Virus record (IMG/VR): IMGVR_UViG_3300031974_003701
Coordinates: 1-64,000 of that record
Length of the DNA stretch: 64,000 nucleotides
Source of the DNA: a virus
Strand: one strand, 5' to 3'
The position numbers and the translations under genes were made by a program. Shown in pieces: positions 49,948 to 59,622 of the stretch. Position 1 is the stretch's first letter; every line of letters begins with the position of its first letter. The notes under the pieces were generated by a model. The model worked only from the letters and a program-made list of their open reading frames with translations. It was not told the origin of the DNA and searched no databases.

Positions 49948-50671
49948 TACTAGACATAGAGATAGAAGTAGATATATGCAATTGAACTTAGGTTATATAT
50001 TAGATAGCTTAAGTTTTGTAAATGATTTGTATATATTTAGACCCCAAGATGCTGTTATAATTAATGATAAAATTAGTGAAATACCTGATTATAATGGCTC
50101 TTCCGCAAAATTTGAACAAACTGTAGAAAGCTACAGACCTACTTTAAGTAATGATAATACAATTGATCTTGGTTTAAGTAACACAGATATTAAAGGTTTT
50201 GTATCGAATGAACCGCTTACATTCCGTGAAATATTTATTGTAACAAGCTATGATGTAAATAATGATGATGTATTAGAAACAGAATTTAGTAATTTTCCTA
50301 CATTATGGTCTGGTACAGAAGAAAATACTGGAGGTAAACGAATTGCAGGTGATGGTAGAGTAGCAGCAGAAGACGATTTATTAACAAATGCTTCTGTTCA
50401 TGCTACAGGTAAAGTAAGATTAGGATTAAATCAAACAGAAGTTAATTTAGATATTGTTCCCTTACCTCTAACTGTAGTTAGTACAGCAGTAAATGATTTT
50501 AATGTGGTTTTAGAAGAGACAGATACAGTAACATTAGGGTATAATTCACAATTTACAACTAGATCATGGACAGGTCCTATAGGAACTATTGTTGTTTCAA
50601 AAGTAGCTTTATTGAATTCTCAAAGAATTGAATTAATTACTGCTTTGAATAAAGTACATAATATTATTTAG
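49940..50671 (+). CDS. 243-residue tail/receptor-binding associated protein
   Basis: Overlaps the tailspike by 8 bases. Beta-rich with a lectin-like look (PDYNGSSAKFEQTVESYRPTL...SNEPLTFREIFIVTSYD). Probably a virion or tailspike-associated protein; no named family. Confidence 0.55.
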   Translation: MLNTRHRDRSRYMQLNLGYILDSLSFVNDLYIFRPQDAVIINDKISEIPDYNGSSAKFEQTVESYRPTLSNDNTIDLGLSNTDIKGFVSNEPLTFREIFIVTSYDVNNDDVLETEFSNFPTLWSGTEENTGGKRIAGDGRVAAEDDLLTNASVHATGKVRLGLNQTEVNLDIVPLPLTVVSTAVNDFNVVLEETDTVTLGYNSQFTTRSWTGPIGTIVVSKVALLNSQRIELITALNKVHNII

Positions 50672-50685
50672 GAAGGTAAAATAAT

Positions 50686-51063
50686 ATGACATGCACAGAT
50701 AATTTACCTATTATTGATTTTTGTAATGTAAAAAAAGGTGCTGATTTTACACAATTATTAACTTTTGCTATTAAAAATGAAGAAACTGGTGTTGAAACTA
50801 TACGTGATTTCAGTAATGTTACTTCGGCTAGATTAATTATTAAAGAAAAGATATACAGTTCTAGTAATTTGATAGAATTAACATTAGGGTCTGGTTTAAC
50901 TTTAAATACTACTAATGGTACGTTATTGATAAAACTCACTGCTGCACAAACAGGAGCTTTAACAGTTCAAAGCGGAGTATATGATTGTTTTTTTACTTAT
51001 GCAGATGGATCAGTAGAAGCTGTGTTTGAAGGTAAAATTATATTTAGACAAGGTACTATATAA
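50686..51063 (+). CDS. 125-residue baseplate-type beta-sandwich protein
   Basis: Pattern DFTQLLTFAIKNEETGVETIRDFSNVTSARLIIKEK... and TNGTLLIKLTAAQTGALTVQSGVYDCFFTYADG is that of small tail proteins related to BppU N-terminal domains. GGAAGG ribosome binding site. TAATG overlap with the next gene. Confidence 0.6.
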   Translation: MTCTDNLPIIDFCNVKKGADFTQLLTFAIKNEETGVETIRDFSNVTSARLIIKEKIYSSSNLIELTLGSGLTLNTTNGTLLIKLTAAQTGALTVQSGVYDCFFTYADGSVEAVFEGKIIFRQGTI

Positions 51064-51488
51064 TGACAGAAGTAATTAAACAAAGTGTACCTTATACTAT
51101 TATTAAAACGGATGAGCAAAATACTATTATTAAAACGGATGAGCAAAACGTTAAAATAATACAAACAGCTTCTGTATTTGGTACTTTAACAGGAGCAGAA
51201 ATAAAAGCTTTGTATGAAGCTGAGAATGATACTAATGTTTTTACAGATGCTGAGAAAACTAAATTAAATGACTTAAATATAATTCAATATTTAGGTGATC
51301 CCACAAATACAGATTATTCTGATAGTAATTATTTTTATTTTGGGTATTCTAATATTAATGGTAATTATATTATTGAAAGACAAGATAGAACATCTAGTGT
51401 ATCATTACGTGCTACTGTGATTAATAACCCAACTTATACTGTATATAACAACGCATGGACAAATAAATCGAGTTTAGTTTATGCTTAA
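51063..51488 (+). CDS. 141-residue tail protein with tandem 9-residue repeat
   Basis: N-terminal TIIKTDEQN is duplicated (27-base DNA repeat, 26 of 27 identical, at 51096-51149). Further on it resembles tail-fibre linker sequences (LTGAEIKALYEAENDTNVFTDAEKTKLNDL), a motif widespread in phage fibres. Overlaps the next gene by 8 bases. Confidence 0.6.
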   Translation: MTEVIKQSVPYTIIKTDEQNTIIKTDEQNVKIIQTASVFGTLTGAEIKALYEAENDTNVFTDAEKTKLNDLNIIQYLGDPTNTDYSDSNYFYFGYSNINGNYIIERQDRTSSVSLRATVINNPTYTVYNNAWTNKSSLVYA

Positions 51489-51837
51489 AAACTTATTTGT
51501 TTTGTTTACACAGCCTGATGATTTTAAAAATAATCCTTATGGATTACTTACAAATCAGGTAAGTCATGTTGCTTTATCAACTTTGTTATCAGTAACTATA
51601 GTACATTGGATTTCTATAGATTGGTTATTTTTAATTATTGGTTTTTGGTTAAGTTGGGAATATTATCAGTTGTTCTTTCGTAATGCTAAATTAAAAGATA
51701 CTTTAATTGATTTGTTTTTCGAGTGTGGTCCTATAATATCTATTATGGTTTTTGAGACTAATTTAAATTATATACTTATAAGTCAATATATAATATTATT
51801 TATATTACTTGTCTATGTAAGCTTTAAGGTGAAATAA
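51481..51837 (+). CDS. 118-residue membrane protein
   Basis: Three hydrophobic segments (VALSTLLSVTIVHWI, LFLIIGFWLSWEYYQL, ISIMVFETNLNYILISQYIILFILLVYV). Located between tail genes; could be a holin or an unrelated cargo gene. Function unknown. Confidence 0.6.
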   Translation: MLKNLFVLFTQPDDFKNNPYGLLTNQVSHVALSTLLSVTIVHWISIDWLFLIIGFWLSWEYYQLFFRNAKLKDTLIDLFFECGPIISIMVFETNLNYILISQYIILFILLVYVSFKVK

Positions 51838-54800
51838 ATGGCTTTTGTTAGAAATAAAAAATTATCCTCTGTGTCTATTAATACAGCCACGCTAGAAGTA
51901 GTGTTGCCTGAATTTGAAGATGGAGATCTTCTTTTAATATTTGTAGTAGCTGACGGTAATAGAACATTATCTATTTCTTCTGGATGGACTGAAAATGAAA
52001 GTGGGAATAATATTTCTGCAATAGGGTACGGGATTTTCTATATAGAGAATGCTACTGGTTCAATTGGTAATCCTATAATTACTTTAAGCGCTAATGATAC
52101 AGCTACAGCAGTTGCTATATCCGTAGGAGGTGTACCTACAACAAATGTTATTGAAGCTTCTACAAGTGCTTCTTTACTGGCTCCTAATAGATCTGAGTTA
52201 AATTTTTCAGGTATTACAACATTATCGGATGATGCATTAGTGCTTCATTTAGTAGGCAATTCTGCTACAGGAGGTATGGCTAGTGATGTTGGGTTGAGAA
52301 GGATTTCAGACGAAATTGGTTATATAGGTGAGAGTGCTTTTATGTACGAAGAAACTGTTCCAACAGCAGGAAGTTCTTCAACGGGAAAATTTATTCAAAG
52401 CACTAACACAAATGGTTTGTATAAAGCTATATCAATTAAAGATGGTTCTAGTGGTACAAAAAAAAGAGCATATCAAGTATCAGGCGGACTAGAATTAATT
52501 AATGGAATGCAAGGTCTTTTAGACAGCACATGGAGAGTTGGCGGAAGTATTCCTAGCGATGTTACCGAAGAAGCAGATTATGGAACTATATCTGGCAAAA
52601 CTTTTAGAGCATTAGAAGGCATTGCAACCACAGGAGATGCGAATACAGTTCCTTTTATGTCTGCTGCAAGATTTAAGATTGATAGAGGGCCATATTATTC
52701 TGGGTTAAAGATATTAATGGATAGGTATGGTTCGGGAGGTACAAAAGATATATCAAATAATAATGTTGCTCTAGCTGTAACTATGCACCAATTATCGTTA
52801 AATAATTTGGTGAAACTTCAAACTAAAGCTGAATTAGGCTATTCTATTGCTTTGGAAGATAATACAGGAAATTACGTTATTCATGCAATTTCAGGATCAG
52901 ATTCTACTTCTCCTAAGATTTCCCCTGTAGACCAACCTTGTCTAGTTCAAGCGAGTACCCCAAATCCTATATCTAGCTCTGGAGTTTTTGATAGCAGTAA
53001 TTTGACAAAAGTGGCATTTATGGCTTCTTCTCTAAATGCCACAAACCTTAGTATATATTTTTGTAATGTTGGTATTTTGTCTGCAATTCAATTGGCAGGA
53101 GGATCATCTTTACTTCCGATTAACCAAGAATTTATTTATGAGGTTTCTTACGCAAATTTAGGGTATTTTATTAAAAATATTGGTAATAGTATTATTTCAT
53201 ATACTCCTTGGATTTTTGGTAATGGTACAGAAGATACTTATGTTGATTTCCAAGACAAAACAATTTCATTTCCAGAACATAGTGCTAATACAGGCGCACT
53301 AGTAGGAGATGATTTTTTTGGGTTACGTATAGAAAGTAGTGCAAACAGCGATTTTAATTTTACTGGTTCAATTATTAGCAGCGCGGCACCATTTTATTTA
53401 AACATTATTAATGGTTTAGGTAATATAAATTTTACAAACTCTACTATCTCAGGCACAAAAGTTTGCAACTTGAGAGGCAACTTTACAGGATCATCAATAA
53501 CTCCTCAGTCTGGAAGTTTTGTAGATGATTTTGATGCTACAATTTTAAATATTAATATTAATGGTGATCTCAGATTAAATTCAGTCCGTGATCTAACAAA
53601 TGTGACAGCAAGCAAAATAGTTGTTCAAGATGCAGGAACTTATAATTTCACAAATGTTACCATTGACGAAATTGAAAATATATCTGGAGGTGTGGTTAAT
53701 ATTGTTTCTGATAAATCTATTGCTACACAAACAAATACAAGTGGTACTTTGAATGTACAAGATAGTTTCTTGTCATTCTCAGGTGTAGATTCTTGGAATA
53801 TTTATGCTAGTGCGTCTGATCGTGATGCTAATACAAATTCTATAGCTAATGGTACTGGATCAGATGTTTATCGTTTTACTTTTGTTGCAAGTACAACGTA
53901 TTATTTACGACTTACTGTTTCAGGCGAAACTTTATTTAAAGAAAGTACACCAACACAAGCAGGAGAGACATCGGTTTCACTAAATACAGCAAGTCTTTTA
54001 AATAGCGTAAATGCTTCTTTGTCTTACATTCAAAGAAACGTATATGTTGATACAAGTTTATCTGAGAATGGTACTGGATCAGCAACATCTAAGTATAATA
54101 ATATTGATGATGCAGTGACCTTATATAAACAAGGTGGGTATATTGAAATTATTCTAACATCTTCATCAACAAATGTTGCTACATTAGGTGTAAATGCCGA
54201 CCATGTTATTATTAATGGTACGTCACAAGATAGTTACTTAAACATTAATGGACAATCACTACAAGGTTCTACAATAAAAAATGTATCATTATATGGATCA
54301 CAGGATTTAAATAATACAACAAGTTACTTTATAGATTGTGGTATTGTAGGTAATAGTGATTTTGTAGGAAAATTAGAAAATTGTGGTTTTTATGGAGATG
54401 GTACTAATCCATTAACAGTTTCACTTCATGGTTCAGTTGAGCTTCTTGAATGTCGTTCTTCTAGTGTTCAAGATACTAATTTTGATTTCACCAATGCTCT
54501 AGGTGTTATTTCTCATGATTGGAAAGGTGGGCAGCATAAGATTGATAATCTTACTGGATCAAAGCTTTACACATTATATGCAGATCGTGGAGAATGCGTG
54601 ATTAATGCTTCCTCTACAGGTGGATTTGTCACTGTAAACGATATGGTTGTTACGACAGATAACGGAACATCTACTGTATTAAATTCAAACACAACAGAGG
54701 TGAAGTCTGATACAATCATTGAAGATACAAATGAGCTTCAAACAAATCAAGGGCAATGGGTAACGGCGACAGGTTTTGCAACGCCAACAAATGTATCCAA

Positions 54801-55332
54801 CGCACAAACAGCCATTATTGCAGAAGTGCAGCAATCGGAAGCGGATGTTATTGCAGCTTTACCAACACCTGATGAAATGACAGAAGCAGAGCTTCATTCT
54901 GCATTAGACAGCTATGCCAATAAAGACAACTGGAAAGCAGATGTATCAAGTCTTTCAGCAGATGTTAATGTAGTAGAAGTTAATGGTGTAGCTATAACAA
55001 GTATTAATGATTTTAAGGCAGATATTAGTAATTTAGCTTTAGAAGCTACTGTGAACGCTTTAAATAATTTATCTAGTGCAGATATTACATCTGCTGTACC
55101 TACTACAACACAAATAGCTACTGCTGTAGAAGCAGCTTTAATTGATGAAGGTGATGGACAACAGTTAATAGATGCTATTTTACAAGTTATTAATTCTAAT
55201 TTAGATTTACCTGCTCTAGAGTTAACGGCTATTGCACAAGCTGTAAGAACTGAATTGACTACTGAATTAAATGATATAATACTAGCTAAAGATCATGCAG
55301 CAGCAGCTAATATACAAACAAAACAAGTATAG
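51838..55332 (+). CDS. large tail fibre/adhesin protein (N4 gp65 position)
   Basis: 1164 residues. N-terminal ~200 residues are a beta-sandwich typical of adhesion proteins (SVSINTATLEVVLPEFEDGDLLLIF), followed by a long beta-helix-like middle (about 500-650 and 740-920, including VYVDTSLSENGTGSATSKYNNIDDAV) and a helical, Ala/Glu-rich C-terminus found in many phage tail proteins (TEAELHSALDSYANKDNWKAD, then TAIAQAVRTELTTEL). The part near 54.72-54.97 kb has more GC-rich codons than its surroundings, a sign of recombination. It probably recognises the host. Confidence 0.7.
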   Translation: MAFVRNKKLSSVSINTATLEVVLPEFEDGDLLLIFVVADGNRTLSISSGWTENESGNNISAIGYGIFYIENATGSIGNPIITLSANDTATAVAISVGGVPTTNVIEASTSASLLAPNRSELNFSGITTLSDDALVLHLVGNSATGGMASDVGLRRISDEIGYIGESAFMYEETVPTAGSSSTGKFIQSTNTNGLYKAISIKDGSSGTKKRAYQVSGGLELINGMQGLLDSTWRVGGSIPSDVTEEADYGTISGKTFRALEGIATTGDANTVPFMSAARFKIDRGPYYSGLKILMDRYGSGGTKDISNNNVALAVTMHQLSLNNLVKLQTKAELGYSIALEDNTGNYVIHAISGSDSTSPKISPVDQPCLVQASTPNPISSSGVFDSSNLTKVAFMASSLNATNLSIYFCNVGILSAIQLAGGSSLLPINQEFIYEVSYANLGYFIKNIGNSIISYTPWIFGNGTEDTYVDFQDKTISFPEHSANTGALVGDDFFGLRIESSANSDFNFTGSIISSAAPFYLNIINGLGNINFTNSTISGTKVCNLRGNFTGSSITPQSGSFVDDFDATILNININGDLRLNSVRDLTNVTASKIVVQDAGTYNFTNVTIDEIENISGGVVNIVSDKSIATQTNTSGTLNVQDSFLSFSGVDSWNIYASASDRDANTNSIANGTGSDVYRFTFVASTTYYLRLTVSGETLFKESTPTQAGETSVSLNTASLLNSVNASLSYIQRNVYVDTSLSENGTGSATSKYNNIDDAVTLYKQGGYIEIILTSSSTNVATLGVNADHVIINGTSQDSYLNINGQSLQGSTIKNVSLYGSQDLNNTTSYFIDCGIVGNSDFVGKLENCGFYGDGTNPLTVSLHGSVELLECRSSSVQDTNFDFTNALGVISHDWKGGQHKIDNLTGSKLYTLYADRGECVINASSTGGFVTVNDMVVTTDNGTSTVLNSNTTEVKSDTIIEDTNELQTNQGQWVTATGFATPTNVSNAQTAIIAEVQQSEADVIAALPTPDEMTEAELHSALDSYANKDNWKADVSSLSADVNVVEVNGVAITSINDFKADISNLALEATVNALNNLSSADITSAVPTTTQIATAVEAALIDEGDGQQLIDAILQVINSNLDLPALELTAIAQAVRTELTTELNDIILAKDHAAAANIQTKQV

Positions 55333-55354
55333 TATTTTTATATTATACTTTTTT
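55325..55354 (+). terminator. terminator after the large fibre gene
   Basis: AAGTATA pairs with TATACTT and the strand continues with TTTT. It overlaps the fibre stop codon and separates tail from lysis genes. Confidence 0.7.
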
Positions 55355-55387
55355 ATGTTAGCATGTATAAAACAATAGGAGTTTTTT

Positions 55388-55579
55388 ATGGAAGAATTAT
55401 TTAATGACCCTACTAAATTAGCTTTAGTATCAGGAATTATAAGTGGGATGTTATTAATTGCTTACTATGTAGTTAGATGGACTAAGAATAAAACAGATGA
55501 TAAAATTTTTGATATTGTAGTTAAAATTTTAAATGTTTTTGGCATTAAGTTTAATAAACCAACTAAAAATAATGACTGA
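55388..55579 (+). CDS. 63-residue membrane protein, holin candidate
   Basis: One strong hydrophobic segment (LALVSGIISGMLLIAYYVV) and a basic tail with a second amphipathic helix; AGGAG lies 8 bases before the ATG. First gene of the lysis cassette, overlapping the spanin gene by 8 bases. Holin role inferred from position. Confidence 0.5.
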   Translation: MEELFNDPTKLALVSGIISGMLLIAYYVVRWTKNKTDDKIFDIVVKILNVFGIKFNKPTKNND

Positions 55580-55775
55580 ATTAGTTACCTTAATTATAGT
55601 TGTTGTTATACTGGGAATAATTGCTTATTTTCTAGGTAAATCTAATCAAAAAAATAAGCAATTAAAATGTGAATTAGATGAAAATAGTAGAGTTGGCGAG
55701 TTGAACGATGAAATATCTAGTAAAGTCTATAATATGTCTAAGTCTGATCTTTATAAGTTCTTGCGCAAAAAGTAA
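55572..55775 (+). CDS. inner-membrane spanin (Rz-like)
   Basis: 67 residues from MTELVTLIIVVVILGIIAYFLG, an N-terminal membrane anchor followed by a charged helical periplasmic part (QKNKQLKCELDENSRVGELNDEI). The outer-membrane spanin gene starts inside its 3' end in another frame, the classic Rz/Rz1 layout. The upstream ATG at 55533 is inside the previous gene and less likely. Disrupts the outer membrane at lysis together with its partner. Confidence 0.65.
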   Translation: MTELVTLIIVVVILGIIAYFLGKSNQKNKQLKCELDENSRVGELNDEISSKVYNMSKSDLYKFLRKK

Positions 55776-55896
55776 CTGTAATTTGTGTACTTCTTTAAAG
55801 GTTTATACTCTTGATAAAGAAGATAAAGTAAACGAAATAGCTTTACGTTCAATGGTCCATAACCAAATGATAATTAGAAAAGGATGTAATAAATGA
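55708..55896 (+). CDS. outer-membrane lipoprotein spanin (Rz1-like)
   Basis: 62 residues with a lipoprotein signal: MKYLVKSIICLSLIFISSC, lipobox LIFISSC. It overlaps the inner-membrane spanin gene by 68 bases in another frame and the endolysin by 4 bases. Implies a Gram-negative host. Confidence 0.65.
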   Translation: MKYLVKSIICLSLIFISSCAKSNCNLCTSLKVYTLDKEDKVNEIALRSMVHNQMIIRKGCNK

Positions 55897-56438
55897 GTAT
55901 GTATGATGTTGTAGTTCCTTTTGTAGCTAAATGGGAAGGCTTAAGGTTATATCCTTATTTCTGTTCAGCAGATAAACCAACAATAGGTTATGGAGAAGTT
56001 ATTAGATCAAATAAACAATATGGTGTACATAATGGTTCAGATTTAATTAACTACTGTAATTCTATCAGAAAAAAATATTCAAAACGTAAAACTAATAATA
56101 TAATTAGGCAGCACTATGGTTCTATAATTACTAAAGAAAAAGCTAAAGAGGATTTAATAAAATTACTAAAAGAAGAGTATTGGTATAAAATCAGAAGATA
56201 TTTACCCCAAGGAATGACAGATAATCAATGTGCTGCTGTATTATCTTTTACTTATAATGTTGGTGTACATAATTTTATTAATTCTACTTTATTACGTAAG
56301 CTTAAAGAAGGTAATATTCAAGAAGCAGCTAATCAATTTTTAAGGTGGAATAAAGCTAGAGTTAGAGGCAAACTTACTATATTAAAAGGACTTACTAATA
56401 GACGCAAAGATGAACGTAATTTGTTTTTAAGTGAGTAA
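55893..56438 (+). CDS. GH24 endolysin (muramidase)
   Basis: 181 residues. The GH24 catalytic spacing E-8aa-(D/C)-5aa-T is met by E15 (KWEGL), C24 and T30 (PTIGYG). The C-terminal half (AAVLSFTYNVGVHNFINSTLLRKL...FLRWNKA...LTNRRKDERNLF) is typical of lambdoid and P22-type lysozymes. It cleaves peptidoglycan for host lysis. No signal or SAR sequence, so export depends on a holin. Confidence 0.9.
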   Translation: MSMYDVVVPFVAKWEGLRLYPYFCSADKPTIGYGEVIRSNKQYGVHNGSDLINYCNSIRKKYSKRKTNNIIRQHYGSIITKEKAKEDLIKLLKEEYWYKIRRYLPQGMTDNQCAAVLSFTYNVGVHNFINSTLLRKLKEGNIQEAANQFLRWNKARVRGKLTILKGLTNRRKDERNLFLSE

Positions 56439-56444
56439 GTTGTA

Positions 56445-56741
56445 ATGGATAATACTGAAATAAAAAATATTTACACAAAATTAGAAAAAAATACTGAGCG
56501 TATTTCTAATTTAGAAAAAGAAGTACCAACTTTATTATTAAAAACTGAAACAACTGAAGCAACGGCTAAAGAAATTAAAGATGATGTTAAAGAGATACGT
56601 ACTGCTCTACAACAAATCAGTATCACTATGACGGCTAATAATACTAAATCAATAAGTTTACACGAAAGACATTGGTTAGCTATAGCAGGCATAGCTACAT
56701 TAGGTGTTATGGTTTTAAATAAATATTTAGATAAAGTGTAA
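56445..56741 (+). CDS. 98-residue XhlA-like membrane protein
   Basis: A coiled-coil N-terminal two thirds (YTKLEKNTERISNLEKEVPTLLLK) is followed by one C-terminal membrane segment (WLAIAGIATLGVMVLNKYL), the layout of hemolysin XhlA/holin accessory proteins. Lies 6 bases after the endolysin. Lysis role inferred. Confidence 0.6.
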   Translation: MDNTEIKNIYTKLEKNTERISNLEKEVPTLLLKTETTEATAKEIKDDVKEIRTALQQISITMTANNTKSISLHERHWLAIAGIATLGVMVLNKYLDKV

Positions 56742-56745
56742 TTTT

Positions 56746-57120
56746 ATGGGTAATATTAAGTTTGTGCTTTGTTTTTTAGTAACTATACCTCAACTATATT
56801 TTGTTTTAAGTTATGATGCTTCTACTATAATACTACAATTTATAACTTTACTAAGTCAAATATCAGGTATTTTATTCAATGTATTTTTTGGGTATTGTTG
56901 GTATAAAAGATACGTTATTTCTACTAAAACTATGTTTTATTGTTTTATAGCGTTATTTATAAGTAACATTATATTTGCTGCTGCTGGGCATATTTTTGTT
57001 TATGATAAAATATATTTAAATTTTGGTTTATATTTATCATTATGGATTATAATAGCACACTTAATATACAATTATGCACATGTAGAATTTCTTTTAAAGT
57101 ATTTAAAAAGATATAAGTAA
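56746..57120 (+). CDS. 124-residue four-helix membrane protein, holin candidate
   Basis: Four hydrophobic segments (FVLCFLVTIPQLYFVL, ILQFITLLSQISGILFNVFFGY, MFYCFIALFISNIIFAAAGHIFV, FGLYLSLWIIIAHLIYNY). End of the lysis cassette. It may be the true holin. Confidence 0.55.
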   Translation: MGNIKFVLCFLVTIPQLYFVLSYDASTIILQFITLLSQISGILFNVFFGYCWYKRYVISTKTMFYCFIALFISNIIFAAAGHIFVYDKIYLNFGLYLSLWIIIAHLIYNYAHVEFLLKYLKRYK

Positions 57121-57123
57121 AAT

Positions 57124-57173
57124 CTATTATCTTGAATAATAGCTTATTTAACATTATGATAACTACATAATGT
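57124..57173 (+). terminator. two adjacent hairpins between lysis and portal genes
   Basis: CTATTAT/ATAATAG with a 5-base loop (57124-57142) and ACATTATG/CATAATGT with a 7-base loop (57151-57173). Neither has a strong T-run; weak termination or mRNA processing before the morphogenesis genes is likely. Confidence 0.45.
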
Positions 57174-57193
57174 AACCAAAGAAAAGAATTAAT

Positions 57194-57502
57194 ATGGCTT
57201 ATAATGTATTTAAACCTAGTTATCAAAGCGGATTAGTTATTAATGCAACTACAACTGCCTCTGAACACACAGTAAATGTTCAGAATAAACATAATGCTGT
57301 TATTACTAATTTAGGTGATAATTTTGCATATATTGTTTTTTATAAAAACTCTAATGGTGCTGTAGTTGCAAATGATACATGTTTTATTATTCCCCCTAAA
57401 GCACAAATATCTTTAGATATTGCAGATAATGATGATAGAGTTAGTGTTTTAGCAGTAGATGCTGCAACTGATCTTCATGTTATTTTTGGTGATGGTGCTT
57501 AA
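57194..57502 (+). CDS. 102-residue virion-associated protein
   Basis: Compact beta protein (HTVNVQNKHNAVITNLGDNFAYIVFYKNSNGAVV) like small capsid decoration or head-completion proteins. It lies three bases before the portal gene. Function inferred from place. Confidence 0.5.
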   Translation: MAYNVFKPSYQSGLVINATTTASEHTVNVQNKHNAVITNLGDNFAYIVFYKNSNGAVVANDTCFIIPPKAQISLDIADNDDRVSVLAVDAATDLHVIFGDGA

Positions 57503-57504
57503 TA

Positions 57505-59622
57505 ATGGAAGAAAGTAAACTCAACTTACAAGAACCAATGACAGATTGGGATAATGAGCCTCAGTTAAGTCAGTTAAAAGCTGAGTTTACTGGAGCTAAA
57601 CAAACTCACGATACATTCATGGAAAATGTACGTAGATGGAAAAAAATCAAGAATATAAGCACTAATAATGCTACTAAAGTTAAAGGTTTTAGTAATATTC
57701 AACCTAAAACTGCTAGAAAGCATTTAGAGTGGAGATTACCTAAACTTAGTGAGCCATTTTTAAATAAAAAAGACTTATTCTCTATAAAACCAAGAACATT
57801 TGAAGATGTAAATTCAGCTAGACAAAATGAATTGGTTTTAAACTACCAGTTTGACAATAAGATTGATAAAGTAGCTTTTATAGACGAATTTGTCCGTAGA
57901 AATGTAGAAGAGTCTATTTGTATTACTAAAACATTATGGGAACGTGAGACAGAAATACAAATTGTCACTAAACCTATGTTTTCTTTAATTGAACCTTCTA
58001 GTGAAGAAGAGTTATTAGCTTTACAAGATGCTGTAGAATTATTTACACAGAATAATAATGCTTTTCGTGATTTACCAGAAGAACTTCAATTTGCTGCTAA
58101 ACAATTTTTAGAATCAGGTATACCAATGATTGGTGTTATTTCTGGTTCAGAAGAAATTGAAGAAGAAGTTATTTTAGAAAATAAACCTGTTGTAGAAATA
58201 GTTAATCCTGATAATTTTTATATTGATCCAAATTGTGGTAAAGATTTTAATAAAGCTATGTTCTGTATTTATAGTTTTGAGTCTTCTATTACTGAACTTA
58301 ATAAAACAGGTAAGTATGTAAATTTAGAAAATATCAATTTAGAGAACAATACTCCTTTAGCTGATGCAGAACATTTATCTACAACATTAGATAATAGTTT
58401 TTCTTTTAAAGATAAAGCACGTAAAAAGTTTGTAGTGTATGAGTATTGGGGGTTTTATGACATTAATAATGATGGTCATTTAAAACCTATTTTAGTTTCA
58501 TGGGTTGGTGATGTTATTATTAGGATGGAAGAGTCTCCTTTTCCTTTAAATAAGTTACCTTTTGTTATTTCTTCTTATATGCCAGATATTGATAGTGTAT
58601 ATGGTGACAGTGATTTAGAATTATTAGAAGATAGTCAAAAAGTTATAGGTGCTTTAACTAGAGCTATGATTAACCAGATAGGCAAATCAGCAGCATCACA
58701 AACTGGTATGCCTAAAAATTATCTTGATCCAATACAGAAAGAAAAATATATTTCTGGTCAAGATTATGAATATGATGCAGCACAATTACCTCCTCAGCAA
58801 GCTATCTATCAACATGATATTCCTGTTATTAGTCCAACTACATTTAGCTTTTTACAACAACAAAATGCAGAAGCTGAAAGTATTACAGGGACTAAAACTT
58901 ATAATGAAGGGTTAAATGCTAGTTCTCTTGGTTCAGTTGCTACAGCAGTTAAAGGTACACTTAATGCTGCTAGCGAAAGAGAATCATCTATTTTACGTAG
59001 ATTAGAAGATGCTATACAAGAAATTGGTAAAAATATTATAGCAATGAACCACATCTTTTTAGCAGAAGAAGAAGTTATTAGAATAACTAATGATGAATTT
59101 GTAACTATTCGTAGAGAAGATTTACAAGGTTTTTTTGATGTTAAAGTAGATATAAATAGTCCAGAAGCTAATGAAAAAAAAGCAGCAGATTTAGCTTTTT
59201 TACTACAGACTATAGGTCCTAATATGGATATTAATATTAATATGCGTATATTAGCTCATATAGCAAAACTTAAAAATATACCTGATTTAGAAGAAGAATT
59301 TAAAAACTTTAAGGTTGAGCCAACACCAGAAGAACGACAAATGCAGCAATTAGAACTACAAAAAGTTCAATTAGAGGTAGATAAATTACGTTCTGAAATT
59401 AAATTAAATGAAGCTAAAGCTCTTAAAGAAGAGTCAGAAGCTAGAAGTAATATTCTTAATGATGAATTAGATGCTACTGGTGTTAAACATGAAAGAGAGT
59501 TAGCTAAGCAACAAGCTCAAGCACATGGAAACCAAGAGTTAGAAATAACTAAAACTTTAGCTGGTTTAGGGGATGTAGAAACTGCTATTGGTTATAATCA
59601 AATGAGTAAAGAAAGTAATTAA
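57505..59622 (+). CDS. portal protein (N4 gp59-like)
   Basis: 705 residues. Portal features: an N-terminal wing with KNISTNNATKVKGFSNIQPKTARKHLEWRLPKLSEPFL, conserved NPDNFYIDPNCGKDF, and a long C-terminal coiled coil rich in Glu/Gln/Lys (EERQMQQLELQKVQLEVDKL). It forms the dodecameric DNA gate of the head. TAATG overlap with the next gene. Confidence 0.85.
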   Translation: MEESKLNLQEPMTDWDNEPQLSQLKAEFTGAKQTHDTFMENVRRWKKIKNISTNNATKVKGFSNIQPKTARKHLEWRLPKLSEPFLNKKDLFSIKPRTFEDVNSARQNELVLNYQFDNKIDKVAFIDEFVRRNVEESICITKTLWERETEIQIVTKPMFSLIEPSSEEELLALQDAVELFTQNNNAFRDLPEELQFAAKQFLESGIPMIGVISGSEEIEEEVILENKPVVEIVNPDNFYIDPNCGKDFNKAMFCIYSFESSITELNKTGKYVNLENINLENNTPLADAEHLSTTLDNSFSFKDKARKKFVVYEYWGFYDINNDGHLKPILVSWVGDVIIRMEESPFPLNKLPFVISSYMPDIDSVYGDSDLELLEDSQKVIGALTRAMINQIGKSAASQTGMPKNYLDPIQKEKYISGQDYEYDAAQLPPQQAIYQHDIPVISPTTFSFLQQQNAEAESITGTKTYNEGLNASSLGSVATAVKGTLNAASERESSILRRLEDAIQEIGKNIIAMNHIFLAEEEVIRITNDEFVTIRREDLQGFFDVKVDINSPEANEKKAADLAFLLQTIGPNMDININMRILAHIAKLKNIPDLEEEFKNFKVEPTPEERQMQQLELQKVQLEVDKLRSEIKLNEAKALKEESEARSNILNDELDATGVKHERELAKQQAQAHGNQELEITKTLAGLGDVETAIGYNQMSKESN

